This document shows positions 1 to 6,395 of a stretch of 10,681 bases of DNA, piece by piece. This DNA is from CAYRFE01 sp964539615 (GTDB taxonomy: Bacteria > Macinerneyibacteriota > Macinerneyibacteria > Macinerneyibacteriales > CAYRFE01). The notes beneath the pieces were generated by a model that was not told the DNA's origin, ran no database searches, and saw only the letters and a list, made by a program, of their open reading frames with translations. Numbering within the stretch: position 1 is the stretch's first letter; each line of letters opens with the position of its first letter. The position numbers were made by a program, and so were the translations under genes. The stretch covers positions 1 through 10,681 of the forward strand of contig CAZIJP010000090.1 in the NCBI GenBank assembly GCA_964539615.1. Reading direction: 5' to 3'.

Positions 1-441
1 CCGTAACGCCGTCGGGAACGTGTCATTGGTAGATTGATGCATGTTCACATCGTGAAGCGGATGAATTTTATCGTAAACGCCGACGGTGCCGCCGAGTAAT
101 TCCCCTGCCCGGTTGGCGATCACTTCATTCATGTTCATGTTTGCGGAAGTGCCTGCCCCGCCCTGAAATGCATCAACGATGATGTGATCGTGCCATTTTC
201 CGGCAATGACCTCATCACAAGCGGTAACGATCGCATCGGCTTTTTCGGCAGATAAAAACCCCGTATCTTTATTGGTCAATGCACAGGCCTTTTTCACATA
301 GGCATACGCCGTGATGAATGATGTATGAAGTCGGTATCCAGACAATGGAAAATTAGCTATGGCTCGTGCTGTTTGAATTCCGTAATACGCTTCGGAAGGC
401 AGCGCCATTTCGCCTAAAGGATCTTTTTCGATACGGTCCAT
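1..441 (-). CDS. aspA: Aspartate ammonia-lyase, N-terminal part (cut by window edge)
   Basis: This is the first 147 codons of a fumarase/aspartase superfamily protein, open to the window edge. The family enzyme reversibly deaminates L-aspartate to fumarate plus ammonia in the cytosol. Seen directly: an N-terminal RIEKDPLGE-type opening, AYYGIQTARAIANF at about residues 18-31, GGAGTSANMNMNEVIANRA at 94-112, and HQSTNDTFPTALR at 135-147. The EKDPLGE opening and the YYGIQT block favour aspartase over class II fumarase. The catalytic-loop signature (GSSxMPxKxN) lies outside the window, so fumarase is not formally excluded. The ATG at 441 is chosen because AAAGGA (449-454) sits 7 nt upstream and homology starts at once. 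A promoter is visible at 467-495. Aspartases of this type are often encoded beside hydE, hydF and hydG, so this copy may belong to the hydrogenase-maturation neighbourhood although P5CDH and two terminators separate it from hydE. That link is inference. Confidence 0.88.
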   Translation of the reverse strand, partial: MDRIEKDPLGEMALPSEAYYGIQTARAIANFPLSGYRLHTSFITAYAYVKKACALTNKDTGFLSAEKADAIVTACDEVIAGKWHDHIIVDAFQGGAGTSANMNMNEVIANRAGELLGGTVGVYDKIHPLHDVNMHQSTNDTFPTALR

Positions 442-466
442 ACTGGTATCCTTTCGTTACAAATTC

Positions 467-495
467 AGTATAACCGTTTTTTGCGTTTTTTTGAA
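467..495 (-). promoter_or_regulatory. Candidate sigma70-type promoter of aspA
   Basis: On the minus strand TTCAAA (490-495) and TATACT (467-472) are separated by 17 bp. The -10 is close to consensus and the -35 matches TTGACA at four of six positions. The predicted start would be some 20 nt before the aspA ATG, giving a short leader that includes the ribosome site. The A-rich spacer is typical of an AT-rich promoter region. This is a reading of sequence only. Confidence 0.45.
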
Positions 496-537
496 TATCA
501 AATAACATATATCAATTTTAACATCACCTCATAAAAA

Positions 538-564
538 TAAAAAAGACGTCCGGATCGGATGTCT
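538..564 (-). terminator. Second intrinsic-terminator-like hairpin between P5CDH and aspA
   Basis: A 9-bp stem (544-552 with 556-564, one A/C mismatch on the minus strand) with a 3-nt loop is followed on the minus strand by a T-rich run (TTTTT then A then TTTTT). It lies about 75 nt beyond the stronger terminator at 637-662, so it may be a backup terminator. Its outer bases (GTAGAGAC on the minus strand, 561-568) also resemble one arm of a dispersed palindromic repeat, so it could be a repeat relic that works as a terminator. Confidence 0.6.
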
Positions 565-636
565 CTACAAAAATATCGCTTCATTTCATGAAAATATTTC
601 GCCGTAACACCGTTTCTCCCTGTCCTATATCCCGTT

Positions 637-662
637 AAAAAAAACCGCCCCGAAGGGCGGTT
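637..662 (-). terminator. Intrinsic terminator of the P5CDH gene
   Basis: A perfect 8-bp stem AACCGCCC / GGGCGGTT (643-650 with 655-662) closes a TTCG tetraloop on the minus strand and is followed by a run of T residues (637-644, partly within the stem). It begins about 25 nt after the P5CDH stop codon. This is a textbook Rho-independent terminator for minus-strand transcription. Confidence 0.93.
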
Positions 663-686
663 GCAGAAACGGTCACGGCACGAGGA

Positions 687-2339
687 TCATTTATCTTTAC
701 GGTTTGAATGATAATCGTCGCGTTTGAGGAATTCGTATGCGTAATGGGTCGGCGCATTGAGGTTCTCTTTGATCGTACGCGGTGAGGTCCAGCGAAGCAG
801 GTTAAGATACGATCCCGCTTTATCGTTTGTACCGGATTTGCGCGCACCGCCGAACGGCTGTTGCCCGACAACGGCGCCGGTCGGTTTGTCGTTGATGTAG
901 AAGTTGCCAGCGGCAAAACGAAGTTCGTTGAACGCTTTTGTAACAGCGTTGCGATCGTTCGCAATGATGGCGCCGGTAAGCGCATACGGAGAGGTCTCGT
1001 TACAGATCTTCAATGTTTCTTCGAATTTATTGTCGTCATATACATACGCGGTGAGCACCGGTCCGAAGATCTCTTCTTCCATGGTGAGGAAATGCGGCGT
1101 CTTTGCTTCAATAAGCGTCGGCTGGATAAAGTAACCGGTCGATTTGTCGCCCTTTCCGCCGAAGATGATCTGCGCATCGTTGGTATTGCGTGCAGCATCG
1201 ATATATCCCATGATGGAATCAAACGCTTTTTCGTCGATGACGGCGTTCACGAAATTCGACATGTCACGGGTATCGCCCATGGTGATCTCGCCGAGGAATG
1301 CGCCTATGCGGTCTTTGATCTTCGGCCAAAGTGATTTCGGGATATAGGCACGGGAAGCAGCGGAACATTTCTGTCCCTGATATTCAAACGCTCCGCGGAC
1401 AAGTGCAGTTGCCACCATATCAACGTCAGCGGTCGGATGCACCATAACAAAGTCTTTTCCGCCGGTTTCGCCGACAAGTCGCGGATATGAACGGTAAGCA
1501 TCGATATTGTCACCGATCGTTTTCCACATATCATTGAATACTCCCGTTGAACCGGTGAAGTGAATACCTGCGAGATCTTTATGCGGAAGCACCATACCGC
1601 CGACCTTTGAGCCGGGGCCCGGTACAAAATTGATGACGCCGGCAGGGAATCCTGCTTCCATGAACACTTTCATAAGATAATAGTTTGACAAGAGAGACGT
1701 GGTAGCGGGTTTCCAGATGACCGTGTTGCCCATGATAGCGCAAGAAGTCGGCAGGTTCGCGCCGATAGCTGTAAAGTTGAACGGCGTGACCGCAAAGATG
1801 AACCCTTCAAGCGGGCGGTATTCCAAACGGTTGATCATACCTTCTTCTGAGAGAGGTTGCATCTTGTATATTTCCTGCATGAAATACGCATTCATGCGGA
1901 GAAAATCGATCGATTCACATGCTGAGTCTATTTCAGCCTGGAATACGTTCTTGCTCTGCCCGAGCATGGTAGCGGCATTTATCACATAGCGGTATTTTTT
2001 GGAAAGGAGTTCGGCGGCACGCATGGAGATTGCGGCGCGGTCTTCCCACGGCATGCGTTCCCATTCCTGTTTGGCTTTTGCGGATGCCTCGATGGCCATA
2101 GCCACTTCTTCCTTACCGGCCATATGATAGGTGGCAAGAACGTGCTTGTGATCGTGGGGCATTACGCATTTACCGAGAGTACCGGTCTTCACTTCTTTCC
2201 CGCCGATGATCAACGGGATCTCGATCTGCTCGCTTTCCATCTTCTTGATGGCTTCTTCGATCTTGGCCCTTTCGCCGCAACCCGGTGCATATGAATACAT
2301 ATGCTCGTTTTTCGGCATTCCCATGTTCATGATACCCAT
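687..2339 (-). CDS. 1-pyrroline-5-carboxylate dehydrogenase (L-glutamate gamma-semialdehyde dehydrogenase)
   Basis: A 550-aa aldehyde dehydrogenase family enzyme that oxidises L-glutamate gamma-semialdehyde (in equilibrium with P5C) to glutamate with NAD+, the last step of proline and part of arginine/ornithine catabolism; cytosolic. Family landmarks are all present: TPFNFTAIGANLP around residues 185-197 with oxyanion Asn188, WKPA at 209-212, FTGSTG at 261-266, general-base Glu291 in LVGETGGKD, nucleophile Cys325 in YQGQKCSAASR, and EEIFGPV with Glu423. The NFTAIGANLPT and GQSKNVFQAEID blocks match the P5CDH subgroup related to mitochondrial ALDH4A1 rather than the PutA or RocA type, so I give no symbol. 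The ATG at 2339 follows an AAGGAGG by 5 nt. The reading frame stays open to 2468, but that extension has no ribosome site and would cover the promoter. The gene appears monocistronic with its own promoter and terminator. The N-terminus is Met-rich (MGIMNMGM). Confidence 0.95.
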   Translation of the reverse strand: MGIMNMGMPKNEHMYSYAPGCGERAKIEEAIKKMESEQIEIPLIIGGKEVKTGTLGKCVMPHDHKHVLATYHMAGKEEVAMAIEASAKAKQEWERMPWEDRAAISMRAAELLSKKYRYVINAATMLGQSKNVFQAEIDSACESIDFLRMNAYFMQEIYKMQPLSEEGMINRLEYRPLEGFIFAVTPFNFTAIGANLPTSCAIMGNTVIWKPATTSLLSNYYLMKVFMEAGFPAGVINFVPGPGSKVGGMVLPHKDLAGIHFTGSTGVFNDMWKTIGDNIDAYRSYPRLVGETGGKDFVMVHPTADVDMVATALVRGAFEYQGQKCSAASRAYIPKSLWPKIKDRIGAFLGEITMGDTRDMSNFVNAVIDEKAFDSIMGYIDAARNTNDAQIIFGGKGDKSTGYFIQPTLIEAKTPHFLTMEEEIFGPVLTAYVYDDNKFEETLKICNETSPYALTGAIIANDRNAVTKAFNELRFAAGNFYINDKPTGAVVGQQPFGGARKSGTNDKAGSYLNLLRWTSPRTIKENLNAPTHYAYEFLKRDDYHSNRKDK

Positions 2340-2344
2340 ATATT

Positions 2345-2351
2345 CCTCCTT
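2345..2351 (-). promoter_or_regulatory. Ribosome binding site that fixes the P5CDH start
   Basis: AAGGAGG on the minus strand lies 5 nt before the ATG at 2339. It decides against the upstream in-frame start at 2468 and against the internal ATGs a few codons downstream. Confidence 0.9.
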
Positions 2352-2368
2352 GTTCGTTATGTTTGCTT

Positions 2369-2408
2369 GAACACATCGGACTATAGCCGTTGAGAATCGA
2401 CTTGTCAA
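2369..2408 (-). promoter_or_regulatory. Strong sigma70-type promoter of P5CDH, with extended element shared with hydA
   Basis: On the minus strand a perfect TTGACA (2403-2408) and a TATAGT (2380-2385) are 17 bp apart. The bases just downstream, CCGATGTGTTC (2369-2379), cover the expected transcription start. The predicted leader is about 35 nt. The same combination (TTGACAAG, TATAGT, then nCGATGnGTTC) occurs before hydA, which is more similarity than two unrelated promoters need. Confidence 0.85.
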
Positions 2409-2581
2409 CACCATGCTGAAAGAAAATATACGTGATACGAAGGGATTGAGAAATGGAGTTATGAACATGTGGCAAAGGAAGGAATATACATAAATTGGCA
2501 GGCCTCGGCATTTGGAGATAATTTACTTTTATTAATTTAAAAAATTTGATTGATATTAATAGAATTAATCTCTTAATTATC

Positions 2582-3580
2582 TCAATTTACATAGTCAATT
2601 ATCAGCATGCCCTCATTAAATATTGGATTGGAAACTTCACCATGGAGCTCAAATGTAGTACCCACAACCAACCAATTATGATCAATAATAAATCCTTTTG
2701 ATGATCGTCCATTTTCAACAACAATTACCAATGCTCGATTGTCATTAAAATTACAAACATATCCATTTTTATAAACATATACTATCTTTCCTGAATAGTT
2801 AAAATATCCTGAAAAAAAAGAATTTTTTTTATCTTTTATAAAAGGGGCAAGCCCTTCTGAAAAACACCCTATATCTTTAAAATCACCTTTAAACACAATA
2901 TTGCCAATTACATCAATATAGCCCAGCTGCTCCTTTATTTTCACAGGCAATAATCCTTCTTTAAAAATAGATAAATAATTGTTTAATCTTCCGAAATATG
3001 GAACAATATTATCAGGAAAAGAAAAAACAGGAGATCCTCGAACATCAATGACTTGATATCCACTATCTTTTTTGTATACAACAGCTACGCCTTCACTAAA
3101 TGGATATACCTTATCATAGTCGAATTGAATAACTAACTCTCCCGTCTTTGAAATAAATCCCCACAAAAGACTATCAGTGTTTTGTACTGCAGCCAAACCA
3201 TCCGAAAACGGCATAGCTGCTTTATATTGCGGCTCTATTATAAAATCTCCCACATAGTTAATAAATCCATATAAACCATTATAATTATTATTTATTTGAT
3301 TTAATTGTTTTGCATAGGCAAGTCCATTCGTCATAATACCAATATCAGAAAAACAAACATTAAATGCTTTCTGAAATCTGTTATTAATCATTGTAATTCC
3401 ATTTTCTGTTTCAATTACCAACAATCCTTCAGAAAAGTAACGAGCATTGCGATAATGAATATCACTAGCATAAGATACAAAATCTCGATTAATTATTTTT
3501 CCAGTAGAGTCTATGATATAGATTGAGTATATATCAGCAACAAACACTATCATAAAACAGATTAATATTAAGCATCGCAT
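2582..3580 (-). CDS. Secreted WG-repeat (KWG) protein of unknown function
   Basis: A 332-aa protein with an N-terminal hydrophobic segment (MRCLILICFMIVFVADIYS, residues 1-19) that looks like a signal peptide or membrane anchor without a lipobox. The rest is a series of WG-type beta repeats. The recurrent F-x-E/D-G-hydrophobic core is visible near residues 49, 125, 161, 206, 240 and 321, with YGFIN, WGFIS and GYIDV strands between (104, 140 and 220). Such repeats are common in bacterial surface or periplasmic proteins but do not define an activity. The ATG at 3580 is preferred because the upstream extension begins with TTG and would put a non-hydrophobic tail before the signal peptide. Only a weak ribosome site (AAAGGG, 13 nt away) is seen. 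Base composition is about one-third GC by eye, against more than half in the neighbouring hydE, so recent acquisition is plausible. No functional link to the adjacent genes is evident. Confidence 0.8.
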   Translation of the reverse strand: MRCLILICFMIVFVADIYSIYIIDSTGKIINRDFVSYASDIHYRNARYFSEGLLVIETENGITMINNRFQKAFNVCFSDIGIMTNGLAYAKQLNQINNNYNGLYGFINYVGDFIIEPQYKAAMPFSDGLAAVQNTDSLLWGFISKTGELVIQFDYDKVYPFSEGVAVVYKKDSGYQVIDVRGSPVFSFPDNIVPYFGRLNNYLSIFKEGLLPVKIKEQLGYIDVIGNIVFKGDFKDIGCFSEGLAPFIKDKKNSFFSGYFNYSGKIVYVYKNGYVCNFNDNRALVIVVENGRSSKGFIIDHNWLVVGTTFELHGEVSNPIFNEGMLIIDYVN

Positions 3581-3665
3581 AGTATTTCCCGTACCCTTTC
3601 TTATCAAAATATTATTCAATATGTATAATTCTACACTATATTCGTCTACGTGAAGTATTCGTTTT

Positions 3666-4718
3666 TTATCGTTTCACATGATCCGCCCGTTCGAACGATA
3701 TCGGCCTGCCGATCGTGGCAAGCAATTTTTCAAGATTATCCAAAAACGACGTGGCTGCCGATGCCTCGGTGCGCTTTTTATTCGGGTAGATCGTATAGAG
3801 TTTGCGGTATTGCGCAGGCGTCTCGTTGGGCATCACGATATTTGCGCCGCGTTGCAGTGCGAGTAACCGCGCCTGATCCTCGGCTAAGGTTGACAATGCC
3901 GTGGTGGCCGGCAGATGCACGTCACCGTTCACGATGCGGTTGAGCGCAAGCACGCGGTAGGTGATATCCTCGCGGTCGTGCTCGCTCCACTCGGTGGGCT
4001 GCCCCGGTACGGGAATATACGGCCCGGCTCCGATCATGTCGGTCTGCAGCGTTTTGAATAAGAGAATGTCCCCTGCAATGCTTTCACGGGTCTGCCCCGG
4101 CAGCCCGATCATGATACCGCTGCCGATTTGAAATCCTATGGCATGCAACGTATTCAGGCACTTGATGCGATCATCGAAGCTCATTCCCGGGTTCAGCTTA
4201 TGATACAGGTCGCGGTCGGATGTCTCGTGTTTCAGAAGGTAACGGTCTGCCCCCGCTTCAAACCACATCCGATACGCGGCTTCATCGCGTTCGCCGACCG
4301 ATAATGTGATGGCCATATCCGGCGCATTTTTTTTGATACCGCGTATGACGTCGGCTAAAATTTCGGCAGTGTAAAACATATCCTCGCCCGACTGAATGAC
4401 GAGCGTACGATAACCTTTATTGTAAATATCCTTGCTGATCACAACGATCTCTTCGGGCGGAATACGGTAGCGTTCCACTCCGTCGGTCTTACAATTGATA
4501 CCGCAGTAAAGGCATTCCCTACGGCAATGATTGGAGATTTCCAGAATAGCCCGCAAATGCACCTTATCGCCGACAAGTTCCTTGCGAATACGGTCGGCCT
4601 CACGATACATCACGGCGAGATCGTCAGTTGTTGCGTCAACGAGGAACCAACGGATATCATCAATATTCGGGTTTTCGCGGAGACGATCGATGCGGTCGAT
4701 TGCAGAAAGTATATTCAT
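3666..4718 (-). CDS. hydE: [FeFe] hydrogenase maturation radical SAM enzyme HydE
   Basis: A 350-aa radical S-adenosylmethionine enzyme of the HydE/BioB/PylB group. It works in the cytosol on assembly of the diiron subcluster of the H-cluster, acting on the cysteine-bound Fe(CO)2CN synthon delivered by HydG. The CX3CX2C motif binding the radical-SAM [4Fe-4S] cluster is seen as CRRECLYC (Cys65, Cys69, Cys72), followed by GINCKTDGVERYR. The YRTLVIQSGED strand (103-113) and the GxGIMIGLPGQTRESI segment are typical of HydE. Length is normal for the family. The ATG at 4718 has AGGA (4727-4730) 8 nt upstream. It lies downstream of hydG across a 183-nt gap full of palindromes and upstream of the WG-repeat gene (85-nt gap). 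HydF, the partner scaffold GTPase, is not encoded here. Confidence 0.95.
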   Translation of the reverse strand: MNILSAIDRIDRLRENPNIDDIRWFLVDATTDDLAVMYREADRIRKELVGDKVHLRAILEISNHCRRECLYCGINCKTDGVERYRIPPEEIVVISKDIYNKGYRTLVIQSGEDMFYTAEILADVIRGIKKNAPDMAITLSVGERDEAAYRMWFEAGADRYLLKHETSDRDLYHKLNPGMSFDDRIKCLNTLHAIGFQIGSGIMIGLPGQTRESIAGDILLFKTLQTDMIGAGPYIPVPGQPTEWSEHDREDITYRVLALNRIVNGDVHLPATTALSTLAEDQARLLALQRGANIVMPNETPAQYRKLYTIYPNKKRTEASAATSFLDNLEKLLATIGRPISFERADHVKR

Positions 4719-4780
4719 AGGTATAATCCTTTTTTTAATTCCATACTAACAATCCGTTTTCGTCTTGTGCCATCCCCAAA

Positions 4781-4804
4781 CCCCTTCCGAGAAATCGGAA
4801 GGGG
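4781..4804. repeat. Palindrome 1 in the hydG-hydE gap
   Basis: A perfect 10-bp inverted repeat, CCCCTTCCGA (4781-4790) and TCGGAAGGGG (4795-4804), with a 4-nt loop. On the minus strand it is followed only by TTTGGGG, so it is a poor terminator. In RNA of either strand it would fold strongly. Confidence 0.8.
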
Positions 4805-4820
4805 CTTAGAATGTTCTATA

Positions 4821-4839
4821 ATGGGGACGTTGTCCCCAT
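4821..4839. repeat. Palindrome 2 in the hydG-hydE gap
   Basis: A perfect 8-bp inverted repeat, ATGGGGAC (4821-4828) and GTCCCCAT (4832-4839), around a GTT loop. It stands 16 bp from palindrome 1 and 21 bp from palindrome 3. No T-run follows on the minus strand. Confidence 0.75.
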
Positions 4840-4860
4840 GCCCCTGTTTTGATTCATTAA

Positions 4861-4890
4861 CGTAAGGGCAATTCATGAATTGCCCCTACG
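4861..4890. repeat. Palindrome 3 in the hydG-hydE gap, dispersed-repeat type
   Basis: A 30-bp near-perfect palindrome: CGTA (4861-4864), one mismatch, GGGCAATTC (4866-4874), AT, GAATTGCCC (4877-4885), one mismatch position, TACG (4887-4890). The central 20 bp are fully self-complementary. GTAGGGGC-to-GCCCCTAC palindromes of this style are, from my recollection, found dispersed in several bacterial genomes as short non-autonomous repeats. It starts 11 nt after the hydG stop codon. Confidence 0.8.
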
Positions 4891-4901
4891 GGAATATAAT
4901 T

Positions 4902-6284
4902 TTACAGATATAAATCTTTTTCGCCTTTTTCAAGTCGTTTGAGGAAATCTCTTGTCGTGGCTTGCACTTCGGCGGTGGGAATATCCGCTATCATTTTTTC
5001 GATCAATGCATCGCCTGCTTTCTGAGTAGACGGCTTGCCGTAATGGATGAGATATTCTTTGAAGGTCGTAAGCGCGTTCGGCAGGCAGTATTGTTTTATC
5101 AGACCCGGTTTTGCAAGGTCCATGAAATCCTGCCCCGTACGTCCCATGCGGTAACAGCCTGTACAGAACGATGGGATATAGCCTTGATGCACGATATCAT
5201 TGATAACCTCATCAAGCGTGCGGTGGTCACCCAGCGAGAATTGTTCGGCTGATTCTGTCTCCGAATAACCGCCCGGATTGGTTTTCGATCCGGCAGAGAT
5301 CTGTGAAATTCCCAGCGACAATGCTTCGGTACGCATATGGGCATCTTCCCGTGTGCTAAGTATCATGCCCGTGTACGGAACGGTGATACGTAATATCGCA
5401 ATGATCTTTTTGAAATCCCAATCGGATACGGCATGCGGAGGATTTGCTGCTACGTCTGAACCGGTAGCAGGCTCAAGTCTCGGCACTGAAATGGTGTGCG
5501 GCCCTACGCCGAATTTTTCTTCAAGATGGCGAATATGCTGCATGAGCGCCATAAGTTCGAATCGGTAATCATGCAGGCCGAAAAGTATCCCTACGCCCAC
5601 ATCGTCTATGCCGCCCTCCATGGCTTTATCCATAGCGGTAAGATGATTGAGATATATGGATTTCGGTCCTGTCGGATGCATTTCTTTATACGTGTCATAA
5701 TGGTAGGTCTCCTGAAACAATTGATACGTACCGATACCGGCAGCCTTCAGACGTTTGAAACTTTCTACCGATAACGGAGCAATATTGATGTTGATACGGC
5801 GGATCTCGCCGTTGCCTATCTTAACGGAATAGATGGTCTCGATGGCCTTCAGAGAATACTCCAGCGCATCTTCACCCAGTCCTTCGCCCGAAACAAGCAA
5901 AACGCGTTTATGCCCTTCTTTGACAAGCATTTCCGTTTCATGGCGGATCTCATCGAGTGTGAGCGTCCTGCGGGGAATATATTTGTTGCTGCGGCGGAAT
6001 GCGCAGTAGAGGCATTCATTATTGCATAAATTGGAAACATACAACGGAGCAAACAACACAAGACGCCGACCGTAGATCTCTTCTTTGATATAACGCGCCG
6101 TTTCAAGTATCTCATGCAGTTGATCGTCGCTTTCGATCATGAGAAGCCGCTCGGCCTCTTCAAAGCTGATACCCTTCATTTCGCGCGCATGCGTAAGAAT
6201 ATCGCGCACTTCTTTGTCGTCCGGAGCTTTTGTGTTTTTCAGATAATCATAGATCTTTTGATGGTCGATAAAACCGGTGTCCAT
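4902..6284 (-). CDS. hydG: [FeFe] hydrogenase maturation radical SAM enzyme HydG
   Basis: A 460-aa ThiH-like radical SAM tyrosine lyase. It cleaves tyrosine to p-cresol and dehydroglycine, turns the latter into CO and CN-, and releases an Fe(CO)2CN-cysteine synthon for the H-cluster. The N-terminal radical-SAM site is CNNECLYC (Cys87, Cys91, Cys94). The C-terminal auxiliary-cluster site is CTGCYRMGRTGQDF with Cys374, Cys377 and then Cys400 (KQYCLPNALTTFKEYL). The HTISVPRLEPA block starts with His263, at the position expected for the ligand of the dangler iron. These features separate it from ThiH. The ATG at 6284 is fixed by AAAGGAGG (6289-6296) 4 nt upstream; a longer GTG-initiated frame to 6302 would overlap that site. 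It follows hydA after 111 nt and precedes hydE, so hydA-hydG-hydE are probably co-transcribed, though the gaps are wide for one operon. Confidence 0.97.
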   Translation of the reverse strand: MDTGFIDHQKIYDYLKNTKAPDDKEVRDILTHAREMKGISFEEAERLLMIESDDQLHEILETARYIKEEIYGRRLVLFAPLYVSNLCNNECLYCAFRRSNKYIPRRTLTLDEIRHETEMLVKEGHKRVLLVSGEGLGEDALEYSLKAIETIYSVKIGNGEIRRININIAPLSVESFKRLKAAGIGTYQLFQETYHYDTYKEMHPTGPKSIYLNHLTAMDKAMEGGIDDVGVGILFGLHDYRFELMALMQHIRHLEEKFGVGPHTISVPRLEPATGSDVAANPPHAVSDWDFKKIIAILRITVPYTGMILSTREDAHMRTEALSLGISQISAGSKTNPGGYSETESAEQFSLGDHRTLDEVINDIVHQGYIPSFCTGCYRMGRTGQDFMDLAKPGLIKQYCLPNALTTFKEYLIHYGKPSTQKAGDALIEKMIADIPTAEVQATTRDFLKRLEKGEKDLYL

Positions 6285-6288
6285 AGTG

Positions 6289-6296
6289 CCTCCTTT
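6289..6296 (-). promoter_or_regulatory. Ribosome binding site that fixes the hydG start
   Basis: AAAGGAGG on the minus strand lies 4 nt before the ATG at 6284 and rules out the upstream GTG at 6302. Confidence 0.88.
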
Positions 6297-6337
6297 TTTC
6301 ACGTAAGGAGATGCATTCCTACTTACTCATGAGTTTG

Positions 6338-6380
6338 AACAAAGAACATGCCCGAATGTACGGTGAGCATGTCCTTTGTT
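6338..6380 (-). other. Long hairpin in the hydA-hydG intergenic mRNA
   Basis: A 14-bp stem pairs 6338-6351 with 6367-6380, with a single G-U pair in the minus-strand transcript. The 15-nt apical part can add a CCG/CGG mini-stem. It starts 15 nt after the hydA stop codon. No proper T-run follows on the minus strand (TTTGTTCAAACTC), so it is more likely an mRNA 3'-end stabiliser, processing site or leaky attenuator that lowers hydG/hydE relative to hydA than a full terminator. On the plus strand it is followed by TATTTATT, but no plus-strand gene ends here. Confidence 0.75.
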
Positions 6381-6395
6381 TATTTATTCTGCTGT

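Noticed and set aside
2340..2468. N-terminal 43-residue extension of P5CDH from an upstream start at 2468
   Set aside because: It covers the TTGACA/TATAGT promoter and has no ribosome site, while AAGGAGG sits 5 nt before the ATG at 2339.
3581..3619. Longer WG-repeat protein starting at 3619
   Set aside because: The start would be TTG without a ribosome site, and it would place 13 polar or charged residues before the signal peptide.
3590..3660. Promoter for the WG-repeat gene (TAGACG...TATACA, 15-bp spacing)
   Set aside because: Both boxes are weak and the spacing is short; in AT-rich DNA this is expected by chance.
4781..4839. The hydG-hydE palindromes as intrinsic terminators of hydG
   Set aside because: Neither stem has a T-run after it on the minus strand (TTTGGGG at best), and hydE downstream shows no obvious promoter of its own.
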